Shown here in pieces: positions 45,366 through 55,700 of a stretch of 64,000 bases of DNA. Position 1 is the stretch's first letter, and the number at the start of each line of letters is the position of its first letter. The notes under the pieces were generated by a model. That model did not search any database. It was not told the origin of the DNA and saw only the letters and a list, made by a program, of their open reading frames with translations. The translations under genes and the position numbers were made by a program. The stretch spans positions 248,001 to 312,000 of the forward strand of contig NZ_JAEA01000001.1 in NCBI RefSeq assembly GCF_000518665.1. Reading direction: 5' to 3'. Source of the stretch: Microvirga flocculans ATCC BAA-817 (GTDB lineage: Bacteria; Pseudomonadota; Alphaproteobacteria; Rhizobiales; Beijerinckiaceae).

Positions 45366-46154
45366 ATGTGCCGCTTTCTCGCCTATCAGGGAGAGCCGAT
45401 CTTCCTCGACGAACTCGTCTGCGCCCCGGCCCATTCGCTGGTCCACCAGTCGCTGCATGCGGTCGAGGCCAAGACCGAGACGAACGGAGACGGTTTCGGC
45501 ATCGGCTGGTACGGCGAGCGCGAGGAGCCGGGCGTCTATCGGGAGGTCCGTCCCGCCTGGTCCGACGAGAACCTGCGCAGCCTGTGCGAGCAGGTGCGCT
45601 CGCGGCTGTTCTTCGCCCATGTGCGCGCCTCGACCGGCACCTCGACCACGCGGGCCAACTGCCACCCCTTCGCCCATGGCCGCTATCTCTTCATGCATAA
45701 CGGCCAGATCGGCGGCTACGGGCGCATCAAGCGCCGCCTCGAGGCGCTCATTCCCGACGAGCTCTACGACCGCCGTCTCGGCACCACCGACTCGGAGGCG
45801 ATCTTCCTGGTCGCCCTTGCCAACGGGCTGTCCGAAGAGCCCGTCATGGCCATGGCGCGGACCCTGAAGACCGTGCGCGGTCTCATGGACGAGGCCGGAA
45901 TCCAGGAAGCCCTGCGCTTCACCGCCGCCTTCACCGACGGCGAGAGCCTCTGGGCCTATCGCTGGGCCTGCGACGCCCGTCCGCCGACCCTCTATTTCCG
46001 CGAGGACAACGGCAACCTGCTCGTGGTCTCCGAGCCCATCGACGACAAGACGCGGGGCTGGCGCGAGGTGCCCAAGGGCTGCTGCCTCGCGGCGGAGAAG
46101 GGCAACGTCAGGGTGGAATGCCTGAACCAGGCCATGGGCTGCCTGGCGGCCTGA
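45366..46154 (+). CDS. Class II glutamine amidotransferase (YafJ type)
   Basis: A 262-residue Ntn-type glutaminase domain. The catalytic Cys is residue 2 (MCRFLAYQGEPIFLDELVC), so it becomes the N-terminal nucleophile after Met removal. HSLVHQSLHA, ETNGDGFGIGWYGE, FFAHVRASTGTSTTRANCHP and YLFMHNGQIGGYGRI are family motifs. No synthetase domain is attached, as in YafJ and EgtC; the amide acceptor is unknown. The start at 45366 is fixed by the need for Cys 2; the frame opens slightly earlier. Confidence 0.93.
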   Translation: MCRFLAYQGEPIFLDELVCAPAHSLVHQSLHAVEAKTETNGDGFGIGWYGEREEPGVYREVRPAWSDENLRSLCEQVRSRLFFAHVRASTGTSTTRANCHPFAHGRYLFMHNGQIGGYGRIKRRLEALIPDELYDRRLGTTDSEAIFLVALANGLSEEPVMAMARTLKTVRGLMDEAGIQEALRFTAAFTDGESLWAYRWACDARPPTLYFREDNGNLLVVSEPIDDKTRGWREVPKGCCLAAEKGNVRVECLNQAMGCLAA

Positions 46155-46170
46155 GCGCCCCGGAGAGGCC

Positions 46171-46455
46171 TCAGGCGTTCAGCCGGCCGGACTGCTGGGC
46201 GAGCAGGGGCATGAGCGCCCCTTTGAGCGCCTCCATCTGCAATTCGGTCTCGGTCCGGGCGGAATGCGCATCCGGCGTATGGAGCATGCGCAGGCGCGCG
46301 TTCTCGGCTGCGAGCCTCTCGTTCTCCGCCATCAGGATCGCCACCTTCTCCTCGGCGATGCGCAGGCGCGCCAGGGCTTCGTTCCGCTCCTGCTCGCGCA
46401 GCTGCGCGCGGTCGCGCCAGAGACGGTTGGCGACGCTCTCCGATTCCTCACTCAT
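46171..46455 (-). CDS. Small coiled-coil protein
   Basis: A 94-residue protein made almost wholly of charged helix: MSEESESVANRLWRDRAQLR, then EEKVAILMAENERLAAENAR with a leucine/alanine heptad pattern, and a short tail. No membrane segment or enzyme motif. The ATG at 46455 is chosen because the upstream part of the frame (to 46689) has no helix pattern and runs into the terminator of the next gene. Function unknown. Confidence 0.65.
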   Translation of the reverse strand: MSEESESVANRLWRDRAQLREQERNEALARLRIAEEKVAILMAENERLAAENARLRMLHTPDAHSARTETELQMEALKGALMPLLAQQSGRLNA

Positions 46456-46650
46456 GGCCAGCTCCTGACATGATCGATGGTCGTGATCGGGACCGGCACG
46501 CGCAGCCCTTCCGTCGTTCTCATGCCGAAGCAAAGAGCGGCGCGATGCATCGGGACGGATTCCATCACGGCCGATGTGGCTTTTCTGGGGTGAGATGATA
46601 AGGGCGCAGATGTTAACCCATCGTTGGCGCGGCTCCATCGTCCGGCCCGA

Positions 46651-46689
46651 GAACCGAAACGTGCCGCCTCGGCTCTCGCCGGGCGGCAC
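46651..46689 (-). terminator. Terminator of the RTX nuclease gene
   Basis: On the minus strand GTGCCGCC, a 13-base inner part that can fold further (CGGCGAGAGCCG), then GGCGGCAC followed by GTTTCGGTT. Plus positions: 46661-46668 and 46682-46689. Almost the same sequence follows the second RTX gene at 59589-59617. Confidence 0.8.
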
Positions 46690-46712
46690 GGATTTGGGTT
46701 CTTCGCTCTGGA

Positions 46713-49700
46713 TCAGACGACGAAGAAGTCGTGATAGAAGAGCTTTTCCTTGTTCGCCAGGGTCGCGATCTTCACCTGGGCGCTCTTTCCGGTGCCGTCG
46801 GCATCGTAATAGAGGGACCCGGTCTTGCGGTCATAGACGATCCGGTCGTCCGCATCCTTGGCCTTCGTGCCTTCCACGAACATCTTGGAGGCGAGCTTCA
46901 CGCCCTTGGACGAGCCCTTGCCCAGCTTGGTGAAGACCTTGTCGTCAAGGAAGAAACTGTCATCCTTGCTCTTGAAGTCCAGCACCTTGTCCACGTTGGC
47001 GCTCTTGTTCGGCTTCGTGTCGAACACGAAGATGTCCTTGCCCGATCCGCCTGCGAGCGCGTCGTTGCCGAGCCCGCCGGAGATCCTGTTGGCGCCGCCG
47101 TTGCCGGTAATCGCATTGGCGTAGCCGTTGCCGGCGAGCATGATGCTGCCTGCGCCCGTGGCTGTCAGCACCTCGATCTCGACGCTCGAGGCCAGGGTGA
47201 AGCTCACCGACGTCTCCACCGTGTCCCTGCCGCCGCCTGCGGCCTCGACGATCCTGTCGAGAGCGTTGTCGACCCGGTAGGTGTCGTTGCCGCCATTGCC
47301 CTGCAGCAGGTCCGCGCCGGCGTCGCCGTCGATGATGTTGGCCTCCGCGTTCCCGGTGAGAACGTCGGCAAAGCCCGAGCCCCACAGGTTCTCGATGGAG
47401 TTGTAGCTGTCGCCGGCAGCCTCGCCCTGGTTGCCGCCGGGAGCGGCGAGGCTGGCCGTGACCCCTGACGCGGCGCCGAGATAGGAAGCCCAGTCGCTGC
47501 CGCTGCCGCCGAAGAGGCCGTCCGCGCCCGCGCCGCCGAAGAGCAGATCGTCGCCCGCATCGCCCTGCAGGTAGTCGCGACCCCCGCCGGCGCGCAGCGC
47601 ATCGCCTCTGCTGCTGCCGATCAGCGCATCGCTGGCCTCGCTGCCGAACGCCTGAGGATTCAGCTCGGTCGCGCGAACCACGCGGAAGGTGGAGCGGGCC
47701 ACCAGCGCATCGTGGTCGCTGGCGCGCTCCGTCACATCGAACTCGGAGTTGATGCGCACGATGTCGAAGGCCTCCATCCGTGCCCGCATCGCGGCCGAAA
47801 CATAGATGTGATCGAGGGACTGGGAATTGCCTTCATAAACGTAATCGGTGCGGTCCAGCGGATTGGCGATGAAATCCTCGGCCATGTTCCAGAGCACCTG
47901 CTGGCCGCCTTCGTAGGTTCCGTCGAGGATTCTCAGCGGGTTGCTCCACGAGAAGTCGTTGAGATCGCCCAGCACCGCCACATTGGCATTGGGGTCGGCG
48001 GCGAGCAGCGCATCCACATAGGCGTTGATGAGCTTCGTCTGCTCCATCCGCTGCAGTTCCGAAACGAGGTTGGGCGGGTTGTTGGAGCCGAAGATCGGAT
48101 CGTCGCCGCCCTTCGAGTTCAGGTGGTTGTTGATGAAGGTATAGACCTCGCCGTTGAACATGAACTTGGCGACGAGAGGCTTACGGCTGGATTCGAAAGC
48201 GTCGTTGACGAGCGGGTCCGGATCGACGATGCGCTGGAGCGAGCCCTCGACGAGGTCGACTACGTCGTCGTTGTAGAGGAAGGCCTGGCGGATGTTGCCG
48301 CCGGTCTGCCCGCCGTCCTTGCCGTCCTCGGGGTTGAGATAGGCGAACTTGTAGCGCGGCCCGCCCGCCTTCACGATCTCGTCGACCAGCTTCTGCAGGG
48401 TCTTGTCCGCGGAGACGGTGCCGTTGTTCACCGAACCGCTGTCGTCCTGAACCTCCTGCAGGGCCAGCACATGGGGCGAGCCCATGTTCTTGACGATCTG
48501 TTGCGCGAGCTTGGCGAAGTGGCCGCTGTCCACGTCCGCGTCGCCGTCGTCGTCATTGATGTCGAGGTTCTCGACGTTGTAGTTGCCGAACGAAAGGAAG
48601 AAATCGTTCCAGGCCGTGACATTCGTCGTTTCCGCCTGAAGGGTCGATTGCGCCGTCACCACGGGCGTGGAGCCGATCAGCACCTCATAACTCCCGAAGC
48701 CGTAGGACATGATGCCGGTCGTTGCGCCGAGCCGCGCTCCCACATCCACCATCGGCATGCTGAGCGAATCGCGGATATTGTCGAACTGGATGCGCTCGGG
48801 GTTGAAGTCGCTCGATGTGGCCGACAGGCCGCCGCGCCCGTTGAGGCTCGATGCGTCATAGGCACCCTCGATGACCGCGTAGATCTCGCCGTAATTGTTC
48901 GTCGCGCCGACGACGCGGGTCGGCTCGACGGTCACGCGCATCCCCTCGAGGGCTTCGTAGAAGGCCTTGGCGGCCTCCAGGTCGCCGGTGGGCGGCCTGA
49001 TCCCGTTCGGTCCGATGACGACTGCCTCCGGCAATTCATGGCCCTTGGAGAGAACGGAGACGGTGGCGCTGGAGCCGAACTGCGTCAGCGTGAGGGCCGT
49101 GGAATCCGCAGGCTTGTATTCCGTCACGACGCCGGAAACGGAGACCATGTCGCCGACCTCGACATTCGGCGTCCAGTTGGAGCCGCGGAACACGAAGATG
49201 GCGTCGGAGGTAGTGGCGTCCCCGTCGCCGTTCACGTCCTGGATATAGAAGCCGCGGGTGGTGCCGGTCATCTGGATGCCGGTGATCACGCCGCGCGTCG
49301 TGACGGGGTCCTTGTTGGCGTAAGCGGAGGTGTGGCCGTGGCCCTGGATCTCGTAAATGGCGATCGGATCGTCATTCGCGATGGTGCTGGTGGCCGAACC
49401 CTGCGCGATCGTGACGCCCGTGGAGGCATTTGAGAGAAGGACGGAGAACCGCTCGCTCGCCTCATAGGCCGTGTCGCCCTTGACGGAGATGCTGATCTGC
49501 TGCGTCGTTTGCCCGGCGGAGAAGGTGAGGGTTCCGTTGAGGGCGCCCGCGAAATCGTCCTCGGAGGCCCAGCCCGCCGCGCCGAGGCCGCCGAGGCTCC
49601 AGTCGACCGTGACGTCTTCCGCCGGATTGGCGCGCGTGACCGTGAAGGTGAAGGTTGTGATGCCGTCGTTCCCCTCGGCCTTGGTGGCCGCATCGGCCGC

Positions 49701-50243
49701 GATGGAGAGCGTCTGGCCCGCCGGCGGGTCGGCGAAGGTCTGGCCCGTATTGACGCCGTTGCGCGTCGCCGTGTTGTCGGCGCTGAAGACCGCCCAGGAG
49801 GTGAAGCCGGTCGAATCGTAGCCCGTGCCCTGGCGCTGGATCGAGCCCGTGGCCGAGCCCGTTCCGTTCTCGAGGACGCCCACATCCTTGCTGGTCATTC
49901 CGGCGGCCGCGCCGTCGATGGCGGTGATGGTGCCCTCATAGCTCCAGAACTCGACCACGTTGCCCGCCGCATCGACGAGAGCGAAGCCGTCCGGCGCGCC
50001 GTTCTGGAGGCCTACCGCATCGACGCTGATGAAGCCGAAGCCGTTGCCGGTCGCGTCCGCAATGGTTCCCGAAAGGGCGATCTCGGGGCCGCTCGCATAG
50101 AGGCCGTTGTTCGAGCCGTTGTAGAGCTGGATCTTCCAGCCGGTAAGGTCGGTCCCGGCGCGGCCGGCGATCTCGATGAACTCGTTCAGATCGTTTGTGC
50201 CGCCGTTGTCGTAGTGAAACTCGTTGATCCAGACATTCGCCAT
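46713..50243 (-). CDS. ExeM/NucH-family extracellular endonuclease with LTD, Calx-beta and RTX domains
   Basis: A 1176-residue secreted nuclease. Residues 1-150: lamin-tail domain (INEFHYDNGGTNDLNEFIEI). About 180-290: Calx-beta. About 295-430: OB-fold part (TTRGVITGIQMTGTTRGFYI). About 550-860: endonuclease/exonuclease/phosphatase core with FGNYNVENLDINDDD, LALQEVQDDSG, INNHLNSKGGDDPI, VAVLGDLNDFSW and ERASDHDALVA, all catalytic residues present. About 880-1065: RTX Ca2+ repeats (GGAGADGLFGGSGSD). 1066-1176: C-terminal module. No signal peptide, so type I secretion is expected, but no exporter genes are in the window. GAGGA precedes the ATG. Likely uses: phosphate scavenging or DNA matrix turnover. 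Confidence 0.93.
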   Translation of the reverse strand: MANVWINEFHYDNGGTNDLNEFIEIAGRAGTDLTGWKIQLYNGSNNGLYASGPEIALSGTIADATGNGFGFISVDAVGLQNGAPDGFALVDAAGNVVEFWSYEGTITAIDGAAAGMTSKDVGVLENGTGSATGSIQRQGTGYDSTGFTSWAVFSADNTATRNGVNTGQTFADPPAGQTLSIAADAATKAEGNDGITTFTFTVTRANPAEDVTVDWSLGGLGAAGWASEDDFAGALNGTLTFSAGQTTQQISISVKGDTAYEASERFSVLLSNASTGVTIAQGSATSTIANDDPIAIYEIQGHGHTSAYANKDPVTTRGVITGIQMTGTTRGFYIQDVNGDGDATTSDAIFVFRGSNWTPNVEVGDMVSVSGVVTEYKPADSTALTLTQFGSSATVSVLSKGHELPEAVVIGPNGIRPPTGDLEAAKAFYEALEGMRVTVEPTRVVGATNNYGEIYAVIEGAYDASSLNGRGGLSATSSDFNPERIQFDNIRDSLSMPMVDVGARLGATTGIMSYGFGSYEVLIGSTPVVTAQSTLQAETTNVTAWNDFFLSFGNYNVENLDINDDDGDADVDSGHFAKLAQQIVKNMGSPHVLALQEVQDDSGSVNNGTVSADKTLQKLVDEIVKAGGPRYKFAYLNPEDGKDGGQTGGNIRQAFLYNDDVVDLVEGSLQRIVDPDPLVNDAFESSRKPLVAKFMFNGEVYTFINNHLNSKGGDDPIFGSNNPPNLVSELQRMEQTKLINAYVDALLAADPNANVAVLGDLNDFSWSNPLRILDGTYEGGQQVLWNMAEDFIANPLDRTDYVYEGNSQSLDHIYVSAAMRARMEAFDIVRINSEFDVTERASDHDALVARSTFRVVRATELNPQAFGSEASDALIGSSRGDALRAGGGRDYLQGDAGDDLLFGGAGADGLFGGSGSDWASYLGAASGVTASLAAPGGNQGEAAGDSYNSIENLWGSGFADVLTGNAEANIIDGDAGADLLQGNGGNDTYRVDNALDRIVEAAGGGRDTVETSVSFTLASSVEIEVLTATGAGSIMLAGNGYANAITGNGGANRISGGLGNDALAGGSGKDIFVFDTKPNKSANVDKVLDFKSKDDSFFLDDKVFTKLGKGSSKGVKLASKMFVEGTKAKDADDRIVYDRKTGSLYYDADGTGKSAQVKIATLANKEKLFYHDFFVV

Positions 50244-50408
50244 GATGGGTCCTCGCGTGTCGTTTCAGGCCCCTGCCGGAAGGCAGTTAGCCATGAAACG
50301 ATGTATTATTAAGAGACGCAAGTCCTAGGCGAGGCATGTGACAGCCTTATGAAAGGCAGGCCGCGCGTATAACTTTGACAGTTTGCGCGCCCCGAAGGCA
50401 GCGAAGGC

Positions 50409-51119
50409 CTAGCCGTCGAGCTCCGGATAGTGCCGGAAGATTCCTTCCTCGTTGAAGGGGATGCGGCGGGGGCTCTTCAGATAGGCCTCGATGCGCGCTC
50501 TCAAGGAGACGGCGTGGTGGAGGGCAGCCACACGCGGCGTTTCCTCCAGGACGCGCCGCATGGCTTTGGGAAAGGCATAAGTCAGGCCCTCGACGACCTG
50601 GAACAGGGACAGGTCGGCATAGGTCAGCCCGCGCCCGACAAGATGGGCGTCCCCGCCCGGATTGCGCGAGAGGATCCTCTCGAACCAGGACAGGAATTTC
50701 GGGATCCGCTCCTCTCGGAAATCCGTGGCCCGCCGCAGGGCTTCCGGCTTCTGGTCCTCATAATAGAGATTGACCGAGAGCGGATGGTGTGTGTCGTGGG
50801 CTTCCGCCACGAAGTCGCTGATGGTGAGCTGGATCTGGTGGGTCCACAAGCCTCCCGCCGGATCCTTCGGCGCGAGGCCGTGCCGTGCTCCGAGATAGAG
50901 CAGGATCGCTGCCGTCTGCCCGATGAGGGTTTCGCCATCTTTCAGAAAAGGCGGCGCGAAGGGTGGATGCTCCGCGTGCTCCATCAGCCGCATCATCGCG
51001 GCCATGCCGCCCGGCTTCCGCGCCACGTCGACATAGTCGGCCCCCGTCTCTTCGAGGGTGAGACGCACGAATTCGCCGCGTCCCTGAATCGTGGGCCAGT
51101 AGTAGAGTTCGTAGGCCAT
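50409..51119 (-). CDS. Glutathione S-transferase family protein
   Basis: A 236-residue GST. The N-terminal thioredoxin-like domain reads MAYELYYWPTIQGRGEFVRL (Tyr near the start is the usual catalytic residue), with the glutathione-binding GETLIGQTAAILLYLGARHG. The all-helical C-terminal domain has HLVGRGLTYADLSLFQVVEG, the N-capping motif. The ATG at 51119 is the conserved start, although the frame is open to 51200. Substrate unknown; it follows the 2-hydroxyacid dehydrogenase gene on the same strand with about 90 bases between. Confidence 0.9.
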   Translation of the reverse strand: MAYELYYWPTIQGRGEFVRLTLEETGADYVDVARKPGGMAAMMRLMEHAEHPPFAPPFLKDGETLIGQTAAILLYLGARHGLAPKDPAGGLWTHQIQLTISDFVAEAHDTHHPLSVNLYYEDQKPEALRRATDFREERIPKFLSWFERILSRNPGGDAHLVGRGLTYADLSLFQVVEGLTYAFPKAMRRVLEETPRVAALHHAVSLRARIEAYLKSPRRIPFNEEGIFRHYPELDG

Positions 51120-51209
51120 GGCGGGCTCCCGGTGCGATGACGGGAATGTGTCCTCCGAAGGACCGCCGGCAAGGGCCCTCATGCCTTTCGGGCCGTGCAA
51201 GGCGATCCC

Positions 51210-52205
51210 TTACTCCATCGTCACGGGGTGCACCGGCTGCCCCGTGCGGGCGAAGGCATCGATGTTGGCCAGGGTGGTCTCGGCGATGCTCGTGAGCGCT
51301 TCCTGCGTGAAGAAGGCCTGATGGCCCGTGATCAGCACGTTCGGAAAGGTGAGGAGGCGCGCGAATTGATCGTCGCGGATGATCTCGGCCGAATGGTCGC
51401 GGAAGAAGAGCTCGCTCTCCTCCTCGTAGACGTCGAGCGCCAGGCTGCCGATGATGCCGCTCTTCAGTCCGGCGATCACCGCGCGGGTGTCGATCACCGC
51501 GCCGCGGCTGGTGTTGACGAGCATCACGCCTGGACGGCAGCTGCGGATCGCGGCCTCGTCGATGAAGCGGTGTGTCTCGGGCGTCAGCGGGCAATGGAGG
51601 GTGATGATGTGGGACTGCGCCAGGAGCTCCGCCTTCGACACATAGCGGGCACCGAGCGCTTCGGCCTCTGAATTCGGGAAGGGATCGCAGGCCAGGAGCT
51701 CGCAGCCGAAACCGCGCAGGATGCGCAGCACCACGGTGCCGATCTTGCCCGTTCCCACCACGCCGACCGTCTTGCCGTGCAGGTCGAAGCCGAGCAGTCC
51801 CTCGAGGGCGAAGTTGCCCTCGCGCACCCTGTTATAGGCGCGGTGAATCTTGCGGTTGAGGGTGAGGATGAGCGCGAGGGTGTGCTCCGCCACCGCGTGA
51901 GGCGAATAGGCCGGGACGCGGGCCACTGCGATCCCGTTCGCCCGTGCTGCTTCGAGATTCACGTTGTTGAAGCCTGCGCAGCGCAGGGCGATCAGGCGAA
52001 CGCCGCCTGCGGCGAGACGCTCGAGGCACGGGGCGTCGAGCATGTCGTTGACGAAGACGCACACGGCCTGGGCATCCTCGGCCAGCGCCGCCGTGGCGGC
52101 CGAGAGGCGCGGCTCGTGATAATCGAGATCGTGTCCGCTCGTTCCGTTCGCCGCGTCGAGGAAACGGCGGTCGTAGGCGGTGGTACTGAAGACGGCGACA
52201 CGCAT
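51210..52205 (-). CDS. D-2-hydroxyacid dehydrogenase, D-lactate dehydrogenase type
   Basis: A 331-residue NAD-dependent dehydrogenase. The Rossmann motif is [20 protein letters not shown]. Catalytic residues are Arg in [19 protein letters not shown], Glu in [14 protein letters not shown], and His in [14 protein letters not shown]. The N-terminal [20 protein letters not shown] and [18 protein letters not shown] are like fermentative D-lactate dehydrogenase (LdhA), which reduces pyruvate; other 2-oxoacids are possible. Confidence 0.9.
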   Translation of the reverse strand: MRVAVFSTTAYDRRFLDAANGTSGHDLDYHEPRLSAATAALAEDAQAVCVFVNDMLDAPCLERLAAGGVRLIALRCAGFNNVNLEAARANGIAVARVPAYSPHAVAEHTLALILTLNRKIHRAYNRVREGNFALEGLLGFDLHGKTVGVVGTGKIGTVVLRILRGFGCELLACDPFPNSEAEALGARYVSKAELLAQSHIITLHCPLTPETHRFIDEAAIRSCRPGVMLVNTSRGAVIDTRAVIAGLKSGIIGSLALDVYEEESELFFRDHSAEIIRDDQFARLLTFPNVLITGHQAFFTQEALTSIAETTLANIDAFARTGQPVHPVTME

Positions 52206-52248
52206 CGAACCCTCCTGCTATGCCCCTCTTCGCCGGCGAGAGGCGACG

Positions 52249-52791
52249 TTAATGCGCCTCGTCCCAGTTCTGCGCAGAATGTACTTCCGCCGCAAGGCCT
52301 TGTAATGCCTCACCCTCGAGGCGCAGATGTCGATGGGAAAGATCCCGCATGCCGATGGTCTCATAAAAGCGAAGAGCCGGTCGGCCTTCCTCGACAAACA
52401 GTTCAATTCGCTCCCATTCTCTTTCCAGAGCGGTTCTTGCGACGGCACTCATCAGCCTTCGCGCTGCACCTGATCGTCTTTCCGGCGGGATCACGTAGAG
52501 GGCATGTACGATGCCTATCGGCTTGCCGCGCCAGCCCGCATAGCCGCGAAAGAAGGAGACGAAGCCGACAGGTTGCTCAGCGCGTTCGGCAATGTAGGCC
52601 TCGAAGAGCGGATAGGGGCCGAAACCGTTCAGCCGAATCTGCTCCGCCGACGTCCACGGCTTTTGACCCGGAAGATGATCCTCGATCAAGGCAGCCGTCA
52701 TAGAGAAGAGCGTTCCCGCATCCCGTTCAAGGGCTGGCCTGACAATGGGATTCTGCTTCGACCGTGCCCCAAGATCGAGAGCATCGCTCAT
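52249..52791 (-). CDS. GNAT-family N-acetyltransferase with a polA-like C-terminal tail
   Basis: A 180-residue acetyltransferase. The GNAT core has the acetyl-CoA loop ALYVIPPERRSGAARRLMSA, then WERIELFVEEGRPALRFYET and IGMRDLSHRHLRLEG. The substrate is unknown. Its last residues, AAEVHSAQNWDEAH, repeat the end of PolA (AVEARAAQNWDEAH), and the DNA shares a perfect 25-bp direct repeat with the polA end. It starts one base after the polA stop (TGAGATG), so it is translated in the polA message. Confidence 0.88.
   Translation of the reverse strand: MSDALDLGARSKQNPIVRPALERDAGTLFSMTAALIEDHLPGQKPWTSAEQIRLNGFGPYPLFEAYIAERAEQPVGFVSFFRGYAGWRGKPIGIVHALYVIPPERRSGAARRLMSAVARTALEREWERIELFVEEGRPALRFYETIGMRDLSHRHLRLEGEALQGLAAEVHSAQNWDEAH
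52251..52275. repeat. 25-bp direct repeat at GNAT gene end (copy of polA end)
   Basis: AATGCGCCTCGTCCCAGTTC plus TGCGC, identical to 52795-52819. The two copies flank the GNAT gene, 544 bases apart, in the same orientation. Confidence 0.95.
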
Positions 52792-52792
52792 C

Positions 52793-55700
52793 TCAATGCG
52801 CCTCGTCCCAGTTCTGCGCGGCGCGGGCTTCCACGGCGAGCGGGACTTTCAGTGTCACGGCCGGGAGGGGGGCCTGTGTCATCACGTGCGAGATTACCGG
52901 CAGGGTCGCATCGACTTCGTCGTCCGGAACTTCGAAGACCAGTTCGTCGTGCACCTGCAGCAGCATGCGGGCCGAGAGGCGCTCCGCCTGGAGCGCGTCT
53001 TCCATGCGGATCATGGCGCGGCGGATGATGTCGGCGGCGGAGCCCTGGATCGGCGCATTGATGGCCTGGCGCTCCACGCCCGCGCGCTCGGACGGGTTGC
53101 TCGACTTGATCTGCGGATAATGGCAGACGCGCCCGAAGAGCGTCGTCACGTAGCCTTTCTCGCGGCAGATGCGCTTCGTGTCCTCGATATAGGTGCGGAT
53201 GCCGGGGAAGCGCTCGAAATACTGCTTGATGAAAGCGGAGGCCTCCGCGTTGCCGATGCCCAGCCGCGTGGCGAGGCCGAAGGCCGAGATGCCGTAGATG
53301 ATGCCGAAATTGATGGTCTTGGCCTGGCGGCGCAGGTCCGGCGTCATTTTCTCGAGCGGCACGCCGAACATGGCGGAGGCCGTTGCCGCGTGAATATCCT
53401 GCCCCTTGGCGAAAGCCTCCTGCAATTGCGGTATGTCCGCGATGTGGGCGAGAATCCGCAATTCGATCTGGCTGTAGTCGGCGGAGATGATCTTGTGGCC
53501 CGGCGGCGCGATGAAGGCGGTGCGGATCTTGCGCCCGGCCTCGGTGCGGATCGGGATGTTCTGCAGGTTCGGGTCGGACGAGGAGAGGCGACCCGTCGTG
53601 GTGGCGGCGAGCGAGAACGAGGTGTGCACCCGCCTGGTGTCGGGATGCATGTGCTCCTGCAGGGTGTCCGTGTAGGTGGATTTCAGCTTGGCGAGCTGGC
53701 GCCATTCGAGAATCCGGGCGGGCAGTTCGTGGCCCGCCTGCGCCAGCTCGTCGAGGAGCGTCGCGGGCGTGGCCCATTGTCCGGACGGGGTCTTCTTCGC
53801 GCCGGGCAGGCCCATCTTGCCGAAGAGAATGTCACCGATCTGCTTCGGCGAGCCGAGCGCAAACTTTTCGCCGGCCATCTCATGGATCTCGTCCTCGAGA
53901 CGGGCGAGAATCTGCGCGAAATCGCCGGAAAGGCGGCTGAGGATCTGCTGGTCCACGAGGATGCCGCGCATTTCCATGCGCGCGAGCACGTCCACCAGGG
54001 GGCGCTCCAGCGTCTCGTAGACGGTGGCTTTGCGCTCGGCGACGAGGCGCGGCTTGAGCACTTGCCACAGGCGAAGCGTGACATCCGCATCCTCCGCCGC
54101 ATAGGCCGTGGCCTTGGCGATCTCCACCTTGTCGAAGCTCACCTTGTTCCGGCCCGTGCCCGCCACATCGGAGAAGGTGATGGGCGAATGGCCGAGATGG
54201 CGGCGGGAGAGTTCGTCCATGCCGTGCGAGCCCTTGCCCGCATCGAGCACGTAGGAAATCAGCATCGTGTCGTCGAAGGGCCGCACCTCGATGTTGTGGC
54301 GTTTGAACACGACCCAGTCGTATTTGAGGTTCTGCCCGATCTTGAGGACGGAGGCGTCTTCCAGCAGCGGGCGGATGACGTCGAGCGCGTCGGTGACCGG
54401 GATCTGCCCCTTCACCAGCCCGCCGCCGAAAAGGTCGGATTCGTCGCGGTGCTGAAGCGGGACGTAGCAGGCCTTGCCGGGCTCCAGCGCCAGCGAGAAG
54501 CCGACGAGGTCGGCGCGATTGGCGTCGAGATCGCTCGTTTCCGTGTCGACGGCCACATAGCCCTGTTCCCGCGCTTGGGCGACCCATTCCTTCAGGCGCT
54601 CCAGGCTGGTGACGGTCTCATAGGCATGGACGTCGATGGGCGAGGAGGAGGCTTCCGTCGCACGCTGTCCCGCAAGCTGCGAGGGCGTGCCGAGGCCCTC
54701 GACCGGCTGGCGAAGGGTCGCGGTCTCCGGCAGGTCGAGCCCGGCGAAGGGATCGGCCTCGCCCGCGCCCGCGGCCTTCCTGTCGAAGAAGGGCACGGCG
54801 TCGCCGGTCGGCGCGGCCATGCCCGTTCCGTTGCCGTTCCAGCGGATGGCCTCGCCGCCGGGCATGAGGCGCGGATCGGGCTGGATCGCGGCGGGATCGG
54901 CCTCGTAGAGTTCCGCGACCCGGCGCGTGATCGTGTTGAACTCCATGGCCTTGAGAAAGCCGATCAGCGTCTTCGGATCGGGCTCGGGCACGCGCAACTC
55001 GTCGAGCGGCACCGGGACGGGCGCGTCGCAATCCAGCGTCACGAGCTTCTTCGACAGCCGCGCGGCCTCCGCATTGTTGACGAGGGTCTCGCGGCGCTTG
55101 GGCTGCTTGATCTCGCCCGCGCGCTCCAGCAGCGTTTCGAGATCGCCGTATTCCTTGATGAGCTGCGCCGCGGTCTTCAGGCCGATGCCCGGCACGCCGG
55201 GGACGTTGTCGGACGTGTCGCCCATGAGCGCCAGCACGTCGCCGATCTTTTCCGGCGGGATGCCCTCCCATTTCTCCATCACGGCGGCTTCGTCGAGATT
55301 GCGCTCGGGCCGGTAGCCCGGCTTTCCCTTGGAGCCCGACTCGAAATCGTAGAAGCAGACCTGCGGCCCCACGAGCTGCATCAGGTCCTTGTCGGAGGAG
55401 ATGATGAGCACGTCCGCTCCCCGGGCCTTGGCCTGCTGGGTATAGGTGGCGATGAGATCGTCCGCCTCGTAGCGCTGCAGCTCCACCGGCTCGAGCCCGA
55501 AGGCGCGGATCGCCTCGCGCATGATCGGCATCTGGACCTTCAGGTCCTCCGGCGCGTCCGGTCTGTGGCCCTTGTAATCTTCGTAGAGCTCCTTGCGGAA
55601 CGACCCTTCGGACTTGTCGAGCACGATGGCCAGATGCGTGGGCTTCAAGCCCGCGGCCCCGTCGCGCATGAACTGCAGCAGCTTCGAGACGAACAGGCGC

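Noticed and set aside
46456..46689. N-terminal extension of the small coiled-coil gene
   Set aside because: The extension is read from the terminator repeat of the RTX nuclease gene and lacks the helix pattern of the body.
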